Shown in pieces: positions 1 to 9,174 of a stretch of DNA of 64,000 bases. The position numbers were made by a program, and so were the translations under genes. The notes under the pieces were generated by a model, which was given only the letters and a program-made list of their open reading frames with translations, was not told the origin of the DNA and made no database searches. How positions within the stretch are numbered: position 1 is the stretch's first letter; each line of letters starts with the position of its first letter. This stretch comes from Lachnotalea sp. AF33-28 (lineage in GTDB: Bacteria > Bacillota > Clostridia > Lachnospirales > Lachnospiraceae), in the NCBI RefSeq assembly GCF_003477885.1, contig NZ_QUEE01000019.1, positions 1-64,000 of the forward strand, written 5' to 3'.

Positions 1-74
1 CAGATTCATTAAGAAATGTCTCTTGAAGTGTCTTAAATTACGATACCATTATATGTAAAAAAGAAAACTATACC

Positions 75-818
75 GTGTTTATCAACGATATCCTGACAAC
101 TTCTATTGATTATATGATTGCATTAAGAACAGTACTACCAAACGCAAAGATAATTAACTTTGAAGATGATGGAGAGGGTGTTTTTAAGGCTGATTTGGTA
201 TTTAATGCATTATTCCAGGAGAATACATTGCCACAGGTTAAAGCTGGAGAGAAGTATTATATTTCGGGTAAGACATTTATGTTTTATGAGCCAATTCAAA
301 TTAAGGAACATGTAGAAAAGGTCTTTATCTCTTTTGGAGGAGCTGATCCTCAGAATTATTCTGATAGGTTACTTTCGATTATATCTAAGCCTGAATATCA
401 AAAATATTACTTTGTAGTAGTATTGGGAAGAGCCAAATATAATGTCGATGCACTTATGAAGTTTAATAAGTATGAGAACATTGAAGTACTCTATGATGTA
501 TCTAATATGCCTGAGCTGATGTCAAGTTGCGATGTAGCTGTGACTTCAAGAGGAAGAACAGGATATGAACTTGCAATACTTGGAATTCCTGCAATTGCAA
601 TGGCACAAAACCAGAGAGAAGAAAAGCACGGATTTGTATGTAATGAAAATGGATTTACATATATTGGGTTGAACCCTACTGACGAAATAATTGAAGGCAC
701 ACTTAAGATGTACCTTGAGTTAACAAAAGAAAGTCGAATGAAATTTCATAATATGCTTCTCAGTCATGATCTTAGAGGTGGACGAAAGCGTGTAATGGGA
801 TTGATTAATAACCTATAA
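75..818 (+). CDS. PseG-like nucleotide-sugar hydrolase (GT-B fold), 5' part missing or broken
   Basis: The 247 residues match the C-terminal two thirds of PseG-type proteins (UDP-2,4-diacetamido-trideoxy-altropyranose hydrolase), which are also found fused behind acylneuraminate cytidylyltransferases in Clostridia. Visible marks are a NFEDDGEG segment followed by ADLVFNALFQE, the strand-loop FISFGGADPQN (about residues 78-88) and the late loop SRGRTGYELAILGIPAIA that binds the nucleotide in this fold. The family is normally about 340 aa or more, so the N-terminal domain is absent. The same frame stays open upstream to base 3 except for one TGA at 24-26, so GTG 75 may be only the first usable codon after a nonsense mutation. 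The gene ends 22 bases before the NeuB-like gene, and both would serve synthesis of a nonulosonic acid. The fold is clear; the exact substrate is not. Confidence 0.75.
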   Translation: MFINDILTTSIDYMIALRTVLPNAKIINFEDDGEGVFKADLVFNALFQENTLPQVKAGEKYYISGKTFMFYEPIQIKEHVEKVFISFGGADPQNYSDRLLSIISKPEYQKYYFVVVLGRAKYNVDALMKFNKYENIEVLYDVSNMPELMSSCDVAVTSRGRTGYELAILGIPAIAMAQNQREEKHGFVCNENGFTYIGLNPTDEIIEGTLKMYLELTKESRMKFHNMLLSHDLRGGRKRVMGLINNL

Positions 819-840
819 AGGTAGAAGGAGAAATAAGAAT

Positions 841-1884
841 ATGAGAAAAACAAAACCATATATAATTGCCGAAATGGGAGTTAACTTTTATGACACAGCA
901 AAAGAGATGGGGATCTCCCCATTGGAAGCAGCAAAGCTTTATATAGACGAGGCTGCCGAAGTAGGGATTGATTGTGCAAAGTTCCAGTCATACAAGGCAG
1001 GAACAATAGTATCTAAGAATTCTCCTGCTTATTGGGATACATCTAAAGAGCCTACTAAGACACAGTATGAGTTGTTTTTGAAGCATGATCATTTTGGTGT
1101 GGCGGAGTATAAAGAGCTTTGTGATTATACTCATTCAAAAGGAATGGATTTCACTTCTACTCCGTTTGATTATGCATCTGCTGATTATCTCTATGATATG
1201 GTGGATTTTTATAAGATTTCATCGTCTGATCTTTCAAATATTCCGTTTGTTAAGCACATCGGCAGGAAGGGGAAACCAGTTTATATGTCTGTCGGCGCTT
1301 CTTATTTATCAGAAGTGGATGAAGCGGTACGTGCCCTTAAAGAAGTCGGTTGTAAGGATATTGTGATTTTCCATTGCGTTCTTTCTTATCCAACAGAACC
1401 AAAGAATGCTAATCTGAGAATTATTAAAACACTGAAAAATGATTTCCCGGATGTGAGAGTTGGCTTCAGCGATCATGTCGCTCCGGACGATACAATGATG
1501 ACTCTTGCTACAGCTTACATGCTTGGTGCAGATGTGATCGAAAAGCATTTTACTCTCGACAAGACCCTTCATGGTAATGATCATTACCATGCAGGCGATC
1601 CTCAAGACTTCAAAAAAGCTATTGCAAACTTTATTTGGATTGACACTGTGCTTGGTTCGGCAGAGAAGACGGTTTTAGAGTGTGAACTTGTGCCTAGAAG
1701 AGAAGCTAGAAGGTCTCTTGTGCTTACTAGAGATATGCGGGCAGGCGAAGTGATTAAGGAGGAGGATCTTATGCCTAAACGCCCTGGTATAGGTATTTCG
1801 CCGAAATTTACAAAAGTAGTAATCGGACGAAAAGTCTTAATGGATTTAAAAGAAGATACTGTGTTGACATGGGAAATGGTATGA
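841..1884 (+). CDS. NeuB/SpsE-family N-acetylneuraminate (nonulosonate) synthase
   Basis: Condenses phosphoenolpyruvate with a 6-carbon amino sugar to make a sialic-acid-type sugar. The N-terminal TIM-barrel NeuB domain begins with AEMGVN (residues 10-15) and continues through KFQSYKAG, the STPFD strand and EKHFTLD near residue 240. The C-terminal 60 residues are an SAF (antifreeze-like) domain (RRSLVLTRDMRAGE...GISP). Length 347 aa is normal. The usual GPDH motif after EKHFTLD is replaced by HGNDHYHAGDP, and the first loop carries a short extra helix after AEMGVN, so this is a divergent branch; the product could be neuraminic, legionaminic or pseudaminic acid. The Shine-Dalgarno GAAGGAGA precedes ATG 841. 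It lies in a glycan cluster with a PseG-like hydrolase and a fucosyltransferase. Confidence 0.9.
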   Translation: MRKTKPYIIAEMGVNFYDTAKEMGISPLEAAKLYIDEAAEVGIDCAKFQSYKAGTIVSKNSPAYWDTSKEPTKTQYELFLKHDHFGVAEYKELCDYTHSKGMDFTSTPFDYASADYLYDMVDFYKISSSDLSNIPFVKHIGRKGKPVYMSVGASYLSEVDEAVRALKEVGCKDIVIFHCVLSYPTEPKNANLRIIKTLKNDFPDVRVGFSDHVAPDDTMMTLATAYMLGADVIEKHFTLDKTLHGNDHYHAGDPQDFKKAIANFIWIDTVLGSAEKTVLECELVPRREARRSLVLTRDMRAGEVIKEEDLMPKRPGIGISPKFTKVVIGRKVLMDLKEDTVLTWEMV

Positions 1885-1914
1885 ATTTGGGAATAGACTA
1901 ATAGGTGTATTATT

Positions 1915-2790
1915 ATGAAGATTGTAAAATTAAAAGGTGGGTTAGGAAATCAAATGTTCCAATATTCTTTTGCGAAGGCTTTGGAGAAAATGACAAATGA
2001 TTCAATAAAATTGGACTTATCTTCTTATAATCATTTGGAAAATGATCAAGTTAGAAAACCCAGAATACTAAAATTTAACATATCATTACCAATTGCTACC
2101 CAAGAAGATATTGCTAATATATGTTTAATGGAACATGAAAACAGTGGATTAAATTATAAAAGCAAAGCATTGGTAGTTTTTGAAATGCTTTTTAATCATC
2201 GTTACTTTTTTGAAATAGATAGAAGCTATAGGAATATTGTCGCATTGCAAAAGTACAATTATTATGATGGTTATTGGCAATCATGGAAACATGTTGAATC
2301 TGTAATAGAAGAAGTACGTAAAGATTTTACGCCAAGGGCTGATTTGAATGAAAAGACTAAACGATTCATTGAAGAAGTAGAAAAATGCAATTCTGTGTTC
2401 CTTGGAATTAGAAAAGGTGATTATTCACTTGAAGAAAAACACTATGGTTCATATGGTCAAGACTATTTTTCTAATGCTATGAAATATATTGATGAGAAAG
2501 TTGAATCGCCAGTTTATTATGTTTTTTCAAACGATATAGAATGGGTCAAAAATAATATTGATTTTCAAAATCGACATGTAATAGTCAGAGAAAATAAGGA
2601 TGTTGAAAGTGACTTTGAAGAATTGCTCATCATGTCGTCGTGTGTGCATTCTATCATTGTAAACAGTACATTTTATTGGTGGGGAGCTAAATTAAAAGAA
2701 CATGATGGAAAAATTGTAATTGCTCCTAAGAGGTGGTTTTTCGATAAGAAAAAAATCGATATAGTTCCTCCGCAGTGGATTAAACTGTAA
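1915..2790 (+). CDS. GT11-family glycosyltransferase (alpha-1,2-fucosyltransferase-like)
   Basis: Glycosyltransferase family 11 transfers fucose from GDP-fucose, usually alpha-1,2 to galactose. The protein opens with the family hallmark GGLGNQMFQY (residues 8-17). The GDP-fucose binding motif normally written HxRxGDY appears as GIRKGDY near residue 163, with the first His changed. The later block VNSTFYWWGAKL matches the conserved NSTFSWWGAW region. Length 291 aa fits bacterial members. The ribosome binding site (AGGTG) is weak. The gene is more AT-rich than those after 5 kb, which suggests acquired DNA. The replaced His leaves acceptor and activity open. Confidence 0.88.
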   Translation: MKIVKLKGGLGNQMFQYSFAKALEKMTNDSIKLDLSSYNHLENDQVRKPRILKFNISLPIATQEDIANICLMEHENSGLNYKSKALVVFEMLFNHRYFFEIDRSYRNIVALQKYNYYDGYWQSWKHVESVIEEVRKDFTPRADLNEKTKRFIEEVEKCNSVFLGIRKGDYSLEEKHYGSYGQDYFSNAMKYIDEKVESPVYYVFSNDIEWVKNNIDFQNRHVIVRENKDVESDFEELLIMSSCVHSIIVNSTFYWWGAKLKEHDGKIVIAPKRWFFDKKKIDIVPPQWIKL

Positions 2791-3016
2791 TGATGTGAGT
2801 TATTTGTGTGTAGTACAACTAAAATAGATGGATGTGGAGGTTCTAATGCACAGGGTTGCAATAGGGGGTAAAAATTTCTGTGTATTGCGACTAAGGATCG
2901 CCTCCGCAAGAGGGCTGTCATCGCCGCCAAATTGGTCATACTATCCGCTTTGATCGTACTGCGAGCAGAACCTTGACAAGTGAAATTATCTGTGGACATA
3001 AAATAAAAAAATTGAC
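2791..3016. other. Intergenic, no gene recognised
   Basis: A 226-base stretch between the fucosyltransferase and the acyltransferase. The segment 2860-2985 is more GC-rich than both flanks and reads in places like degraded coding sequence on the minus strand, but no frame has a usable start or a family I recognise. It may be the scar of a lost mobile element. Confidence 0.4.
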
Positions 3017-3032
3017 GTGGAGGTTAAAATGA

Positions 3033-3035
<3 letters not shown>
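3017..3035 (+). promoter_or_regulatory. Shine-Dalgarno with two staggered ATG starts
   Basis: GGAGG at 3019-3023 is followed by ATG 3029 (5-base gap) and ATG 3033 (9-base gap). The two starts are in different frames. With the present repeat count only ATG 3033 reads into the acyltransferase; ATG 3029 reads through the repeats to a stop at 3125. The loss of one 4-base repeat would put ATG 3029 in frame instead. Confidence 0.8.
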
Positions 3036-4100
<1,065 letters not shown>

Positions 4101-4180
4101 CGTTAAGAAGGAGGCTTATTTATAGTAACTGCTTCATAGGTTGTACAGCCAAAAAAGGAGGCAACAACGCCCGGAAAAGG

Positions 4181-4217
4181 GAAACCGCCAGTCCGGTTTT
4201 TCCGGAATAGCGGTTTC
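4181..4217. terminator. Bulged stem-loop after the acyltransferase gene
   Basis: Outer arms GAAACCGC (4181-4188) and GCGGTTTC (4210-4217) enclose an inner TCCGG/CCGGA pair around a T-rich loop. There is no T-run after the stem, so it may be a weak terminator, an RNA structure, or an element end. It lies 80 bases after the acyltransferase stop. Confidence 0.45.
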
Positions 4218-4239
4218 ACCGCATCGGTATATCCAGGAA

Positions 4240-4620
4240 GTGAACAATAGTAACGCTTCATCCATGATGTCTGATATGTTGGATATTCGTTTGGTTTATG
4301 ATGGACGGATAATGAATCAAGCCATTTATCAAATTCAGGTCTTGGTGGGCTGTCTGACTGCACTGTTTGTCTTTCACGATCGTCCTGTCAAAGGAAGTGT
4401 TACGATCGCCAGCAGGCCTTGAAAATGCAATTTTCACAGGGACGTTATCCGTCAAATTATCAGTGTTTTCCAGGCAGTATTCCACAGCATTTTGCAGGGA
4501 GCCGCCCGACCTGATATCAAATGCTGAACGTGATTTTACTGCTGTCTGGAACACAAGCGCTATAAACCCATAAGGATCTGCCGCATCGTATTTTGACAGC
4601 AGCGCATTCTTGGATTCTTA
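4240..4620 (-). other. Coding-like stretch without a recognised product
   Basis: On the minus strand a frame stays open from about 4615 down to 4258 and reads as plausible protein (for example KYDAADPYGFIALVF and SGGSLQNAVEYCLENTDN). No ribosome binding site precedes the Met at 4554 and I recognise no family. It could be the remnant of a lost gene or chance. Confidence 0.25.
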
Positions 4621-4675
4621 ATGTAGTGTGGAAACCTGCGCCAGGCGGTTTGCCATAATCCAAGGAGGTAGCATT

Positions 4676-4942
4676 ATGGCAACTGCGTTAAAAAAAGAAG
4701 AACAGGCAACCAAGGTAATCATCCCGTGTTTCATTTCTTTTGTGAACGTGCGGGAGAATAAGAACAGCAATGACAAGTACAGCGAGGACTGTTTTGATGC
4801 AGCCTCTTCAACCGAGAATGCACCGCAGACTTTGCGCTGTAAAAAAATCCGCCGCTTCTTTGGCACAGGTCTGTTCCGGAAAATGCTGCAATTGATCTGG
4901 CGGATTCTAAATAAACAATGGAAGAAGGGGAGTATAGGATAA
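4676..4942 (+). CDS. Small hypothetical protein, 88 aa
   Basis: ATG 4676 has a strong ribosome binding site (CAAGGAGGTAGCATT). The product starts MATALKKEEQ, has a short hydrophobic patch (VIIPCFISFV, residues 14-23), an acidic middle with two Cys, and a basic Trp-containing tail (LIWRILNKQWKKG). I recognise no family. It precedes the SIR2-STAND gene by about 105 bases and could be co-expressed, but a separate promoter-like element lies between them. The good start signal argues for a real gene; the sequence alone gives no function. Confidence 0.5.
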   Translation: MATALKKEEQATKVIIPCFISFVNVRENKNSNDKYSEDCFDAASSTENAPQTLRCKKIRRFFGTGLFRKMLQLIWRILNKQWKKGSIG

Positions 4943-4988
4943 GAAGCAGAAAGCTTGCCATTTAGCCACGCCAATGCTAAACTGTCAG

Positions 4989-5024
4989 TATAATGGATGC
5001 AGGATACGCTCCCACGTATCCTGC
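4989..5024 (+). promoter_or_regulatory. Extended -10 promoter and 5' hairpin of the SIR2-STAND gene
   Basis: TATAAT at 4989-4994 stands without a matching -35 at 17 bases. Directly after it is a perfect 10-bp hairpin, GCAGGATACG (4999-5008) and CGTATCCTGC (5015-5024), loop CTCCCA. If transcription starts near 5001 the mRNA would begin with this stem. The Shine-Dalgarno TGGAGG follows at 5036-5041. Confidence 0.5.
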
Positions 5025-5047
5025 TCTACACAGTCTGGAGGCATCCC

Positions 5048-8000
5048 ATGAAAACCCCGCTATCACCTCAGCTAAAACCCATCCTCTCCAAAGAAAAAAT
5101 TGTATACGTATTCGGCTCCGGCTTCTCAACCTCCATTTCAGGCCGCCGCTCAAGCTGGTATCAGTGGATAAATGACGGAATTGAATATATACTGGATCGG
5201 GCAGGACAGCAGGAACTTAAAGCGCGCCTTGAATCTGATTCCTCTGCCGCGTCCCTTATCGCAATCGCAGGAGAAGTAATCACTAAGACCAAGGCAGCAG
5301 GTACATACGATTCCTGGATGAAAGCATCCATCGAAAGCATGAGCGTGACGAATCGGTCCCTTGCTCAGACGCTCACACTCACAGGACTGACGAGAGATAT
5401 CATTACGACAACAAATTACGATACGCTTCTGGAATCCGCAATCGGCCTGCATTCGCTTACCTATGAGCAGCCGGACCTGGCGTTTGAGATGATAGATAAA
5501 GGAAGAGCGGATTCGGTGCTGCATCTGCACGGCATGTACAGCTCTGCGGCCGGAGTGGATAATATAATCGCCAGCCAGGAGCAGTATGAGGCCATATATA
5601 ATGATGAGGCGGCTCAGTTCATCCAGCAGCTGCTGGGGACCCGCACACTGATCTTTATTGGCTGCGGACAGACGACGGATGATGTGAATATTTCCCGTTT
5701 TATAAAGTTTGCGGGTGAGAAGCTGCATTTGAATGTCCCATATTTCTATTTAAAGCGCAGCTGTGATACGGAGCCGGCGCTTCCGGATAATTTCACAGTG
5801 ATCGATTACGGCACGGATTATACGGATCTTCCGGATTTCCTGCACGATATGATGATGTACCGCGCAAATGAGTTCATGAACAGAAATCCGATTGTCGGAA
5901 GGACAGTATATGAGGATAAGCTGCCGGCAGATGCTTTAAGCGCATTGGGGAAGTATCATTATTCCAATGAACTTCTTTCGTTTGTCGGTCGCCATAAAGA
6001 ATTAGATGAGCTGGGTCAGTTCCTGTCCGAAGATCAGGCTTTTCTGTGGTGGGCGGTGACGGGACAGGCCGGCGCGGGCAAAAGCAGGCTGGTCCTCGAA
6101 TTGATGAAACGCCATAAGAATGATTGGTACTCCTTTTTCCTGAATGACAGGGTGACCGTTAACGATGTGAAGTCATATGCGCCGATTATGAATACACTTG
6201 TCGCAATCGACTATGTGCAGGGAAGAGAGCAGCAGTATGCGGCCGTGATTGGGTGTCTGGCCGACACTTTTTTGGCTGTGGGGTTTCGGCTGCGCATTTT
6301 ACTGATTGAGCGGGAGTCCGGCGCCCAAACCGGTTCCTGGACGGAGAATCTGGTAAATTCCTTTGGAATTGCAGACCGCGGCCGTTTCATGGCAGCGCAA
6401 TACGGAGATTATATTTCGCTTGCGGATCTGGACAGTCAGGCGGTGCTGGATCTGATCGGAGAAGTGTGCATATCTCATAATCTGCCGGCGGACAGGCGCA
6501 GAGACCAAACTCTCAAACAGGAGTACTGGAAAAAATTCGAAATGCTGCATTTCCGCCCTTTGTTTGTTCAGCTGTTTGTGGAGGCATGGATTGATAACGG
6601 CTGTAACGCACCAGGGTATGACTCATTTGAAGGAGTCCTTGAATATGTGATACTGCGGGAACAGGAACGCTGGTTGTCCGCTTTAAACGGCAGCAGAAAG
6701 GTTTGCTCTTCATTAATACGTCTGCTGGTAAGAGCTTCTGCCGGAGGCGGGCTGGCGTTGGGCAGTCTTCCGCAGGAATACGAAGAAGACTGGAATATTG
6801 TAAGAATGTATCTTGAGGAAACAACACTGCCAGGGCGTCAGAGGAAAGAGACTGTGATCACATTTTTGTCCGATGTATCCCAGAGCCTGATCCGCAATGA
6901 CGGAATCATTCAGCCGATGTATCCGGATATTATCCGTGAATATATGTTTATTTATTATCTGGATGAAAAGGACTGTGCGGACGTGGCCGGTGAGCTTTGG
7001 AGAAACGCAGGCCGTGCCTTTTCCCTATTCCTTCATAGAGCTTTAAGCGATTTCCGCAACAACCCTCTGTTGATAAAGATTATTGAGAATTCTCCTGATC
7101 CATACGGGAATATAGATATTCTGACAGCCAGGCTGGCTCTGCTGGAGCGAACAGCAGTGGCGCCGAACGAAACGAGGGAAGAGCTGCTGCGCCGTGTGGA
7201 CACGGAGTACTGCTTCTGGCATGGTATGCCCGATGTGTTTAAAGATGAGGACAACGAACAGCAGCTGATGTTTCAGCTCATTAAGTTTCGCGGACTCGCA
7301 GCGGCCGCTGTGCAGTATGGCGCGTTATCCTATAAAGACCAGCTGGTCTGCCGCATGCTGGAATGCATGAAAGAAGCAGCAGCAGTGCCGCTCGGCAAGC
7401 TTGAGATGATGAAAAGCGTTTTTATAAACGAGCGGATTCAAAAAGCGGCAGCAGCAGGATTTGGCAAATTGGCAGATGAGCTGAAAAAGCTCAATGAGCA
7501 GATTATAAACAAAAGCCCGGAGGATGAATATGCCGGTTGTGTGCGTTTGACGGATCTGAATGTTGAGATGATGGGCTGCCTTTTTCAGGGAGAATTCTAT
7601 GACGCGTACAGGGTACTCAAAAGAATGCAGTCAATGATGGACGAAACAAGTGCTGAACAGATGCGCTTACTTGCAACCAGCTGTTCAAACTTCATCAATA
7701 TGTCATTTATGACAGGTAAACCGGGATTTATAGAGAAGGGAAACCGGCTGCTGCAATACTGCAATGAGCTTTACAGCAAGGATGCCTCAGTACATGCCCT
7801 TTATCTAAGCGGTATCATATATGAACAGCAGTATAATATGATGAATTTGAAAACTGGGCGTGACACCGCCAAACAGATCATTGAGGGCACACTTCATGAA
7901 CTCGGCAGTCTTGAGCTGAATGAAGAAACCTGCGATGTATGGGCGCTGACGGCCCTTGCATACCTGAATACTGCGGATGATATGAAGGGCGTGGAAAAGC

Positions 8001-8545
8001 TGCTCGCAGGAACGCAAGAGCGTCTGGACCGTCTTAAGGGCGACGGAAGCTCGCTCGCCCAGGCCTGGATCAGGATGCAGATCTTTATCCATCAAAAAAG
8101 AGGCAATCCCGTTCCAAAGGATATCGTAGGCAAAGCGTTTGCCTATGTGATGCGTTATACGGAATCGGAAAATACAAGAAGCGCGTTTGTGGATTTGCTG
8201 AACAATTCGGAGGAAAAAAATAACAAAAGCAGATATTTAAACCGTCCGCTGAATACCGCAATCATTCAGGACATGCAATATAATCCGCTGTATTCCGGTG
8301 ATGCTGCCGAACAGTACCTGCAGCTACGAGGGTATGATTCACCTGACGAAACGCAGTTTTTAGACGAATTGGAAAGAAATGAATTGTACGGGTTGAATCT
8401 GCGCCGCCTTTTAAGTTTAGATGACGATGATTCGTCTGGAACCTATGTCAGGCCGCATCCCAAAGTAGGACCCAATGATCCGTGTCCCTGCGGCAGCGGT
8501 AAAAAATTCAAAAAATGCTGCCGGGGTACCGGGAAATATGATTAG
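5048..8545 (+). CDS. SIR2-like / STAND NTPase / helical-repeat / SEC-C protein, probable anti-phage defence
   Basis: A 1165-aa multidomain protein. Residues about 15-290 are a SIR2-type domain: GSGFS (23-27) at the NAD loop, TTNYD (121-125) with Asn123, and HLHG with His161, at the spacing of the Asn/His pair of defence sirtuins such as ThsA, then FIGCGQTTDD. Next is a P-loop NTPase with Walker A GQAGAGKS (339-346) and Walker B TLVAID (Asp388). The C-terminal half is helical and repeat-like, probably the sensor. The tail is a SEC-C zinc motif (Cys1146, 1148, 1157, 1158). Known SIR2-STAND proteins (Avs5-like, DSR-like) destroy NAD+ on phage sensing; this role is inferred here. ATG 5048 is chosen over 4997 because TCTGGAGG lies 6 bases upstream and the motifs begin at once. 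Confidence 0.85.
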   Translation: MKTPLSPQLKPILSKEKIVYVFGSGFSTSISGRRSSWYQWINDGIEYILDRAGQQELKARLESDSSAASLIAIAGEVITKTKAAGTYDSWMKASIESMSVTNRSLAQTLTLTGLTRDIITTTNYDTLLESAIGLHSLTYEQPDLAFEMIDKGRADSVLHLHGMYSSAAGVDNIIASQEQYEAIYNDEAAQFIQQLLGTRTLIFIGCGQTTDDVNISRFIKFAGEKLHLNVPYFYLKRSCDTEPALPDNFTVIDYGTDYTDLPDFLHDMMMYRANEFMNRNPIVGRTVYEDKLPADALSALGKYHYSNELLSFVGRHKELDELGQFLSEDQAFLWWAVTGQAGAGKSRLVLELMKRHKNDWYSFFLNDRVTVNDVKSYAPIMNTLVAIDYVQGREQQYAAVIGCLADTFLAVGFRLRILLIERESGAQTGSWTENLVNSFGIADRGRFMAAQYGDYISLADLDSQAVLDLIGEVCISHNLPADRRRDQTLKQEYWKKFEMLHFRPLFVQLFVEAWIDNGCNAPGYDSFEGVLEYVILREQERWLSALNGSRKVCSSLIRLLVRASAGGGLALGSLPQEYEEDWNIVRMYLEETTLPGRQRKETVITFLSDVSQSLIRNDGIIQPMYPDIIREYMFIYYLDEKDCADVAGELWRNAGRAFSLFLHRALSDFRNNPLLIKIIENSPDPYGNIDILTARLALLERTAVAPNETREELLRRVDTEYCFWHGMPDVFKDEDNEQQLMFQLIKFRGLAAAAVQYGALSYKDQLVCRMLECMKEAAAVPLGKLEMMKSVFINERIQKAAAAGFGKLADELKKLNEQIINKSPEDEYAGCVRLTDLNVEMMGCLFQGEFYDAYRVLKRMQSMMDETSAEQMRLLATSCSNFINMSFMTGKPGFIEKGNRLLQYCNELYSKDASVHALYLSGIIYEQQYNMMNLKTGRDTAKQIIEGTLHELGSLELNEETCDVWALTALAYLNTADDMKGVEKLLAGTQERLDRLKGDGSSLAQAWIRMQIFIHQKRGNPVPKDIVGKAFAYVMRYTESENTRSAFVDLLNNSEEKNNKSRYLNRPLNTAIIQDMQYNPLYSGDAAEQYLQLRGYDSPDETQFLDELERNELYGLNLRRLLSLDDDDSSGTYVRPHPKVGPNDPCPCGSGKKFKKCCRGTGKYD

Positions 8546-8645
8546 CAGAAAGCAGTTTCTGACGGAAATGTGCATGAGTGGTGTTCACAAAAAATCACAG
8601 TTAGAGAGCTTCCTTGAGATTGAAAAAGAAAGGCGTTTGTGGTAA
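8538..8645 (+). CDS. 35-aa reading frame overlapping the SIR2-STAND stop
   Basis: ATG 8538 overlaps the last codons of the SIR2-STAND gene by 8 bases, a geometry typical of translational coupling. The product is short, charged and probably helical (QLESFLEIEKERRLW at the end). It may be a real small partner, the start of a decayed gene, or chance. No family is recognised. Confidence 0.3.
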   Translation: MISRKQFLTEMCMSGVHKKSQLESFLEIEKERRLW

Positions 8646-8752
8646 GATACGGGATGATAGGTGATTTATACCCTGTTGCAGAGATTCACCAAAAACGGCT
8701 AGACTTGTGGCGGTAAACCACAATAATTTAGCCAAGAAGGAGCGTGTTTTGA

Positions 8753-9126
8753 ATGGCAGTACACATTCCACTCGGCGTAGAATCGTTCGCTGTGATGCGT
8801 GAAAAGAATTACTACTATGTAGATAAAACGAATTTTATAAAGGCACTTTTGAATACACAATTCATGGCCAATTTGATCACAAGACCGAGACGCTTTGGTA
8901 AGTCATTGATCATGAGCATGCTGGATGACTTCTTTGACATTTCAAAAGATAGCACGGCACATATTTGAAACCTTAATGAGCGGTGACTCCATTCAGGAGA
9001 TTGTCTCGGAAGTACTGACCTATGATACATTGACTGCTGATGACAAGAATCTGTGGAGCTTACTCTTTTTAGAAGGCATTGATGAATTTGAAACTGTAGT
9101 GTGCTATGGCATCGCATTGCGCATCC
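8753..9126 (+). pseudogene. AAA-ATPase-like (PF09820-type) gene, internally deleted and frameshifted
   Basis: The first 64 residues are a textbook start of the AAA-ATPase_like/DUF1703 family: IPLGVESFAVMR, YYYVDKTNFI and the P-loop region TRPRRFGKSL. The frame then fails at 8966. In the +1 frame the text resumes with a piece from the middle of the family (SEVLTYDTLTADDKNLWSLLFLEG), then jumps again to the C-terminal FETVVCYGIA motif. Normal members are about 520-570 aa, so most of the gene has been lost in at least two internal deletions plus a frameshift. A good ribosome binding site (AAGAAGGAG) remains. The family is often found in accessory islands. Confidence 0.85.
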
Positions 9127-9174
9127 CTGTTCTTTTTACAGAGGTAACTAAAATAAATAACATAGGAGAAACAT

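Noticed and set aside
2673..2999. Minus-strand frame over the fucosyltransferase end
   Set aside because: Antisense to a clear gene, no family, no start signal.
4997..5047. Upstream start for the SIR2-STAND gene
   Set aside because: It has no ribosome binding site and would translate the hairpin; TCTGGAGG fits ATG 5048.
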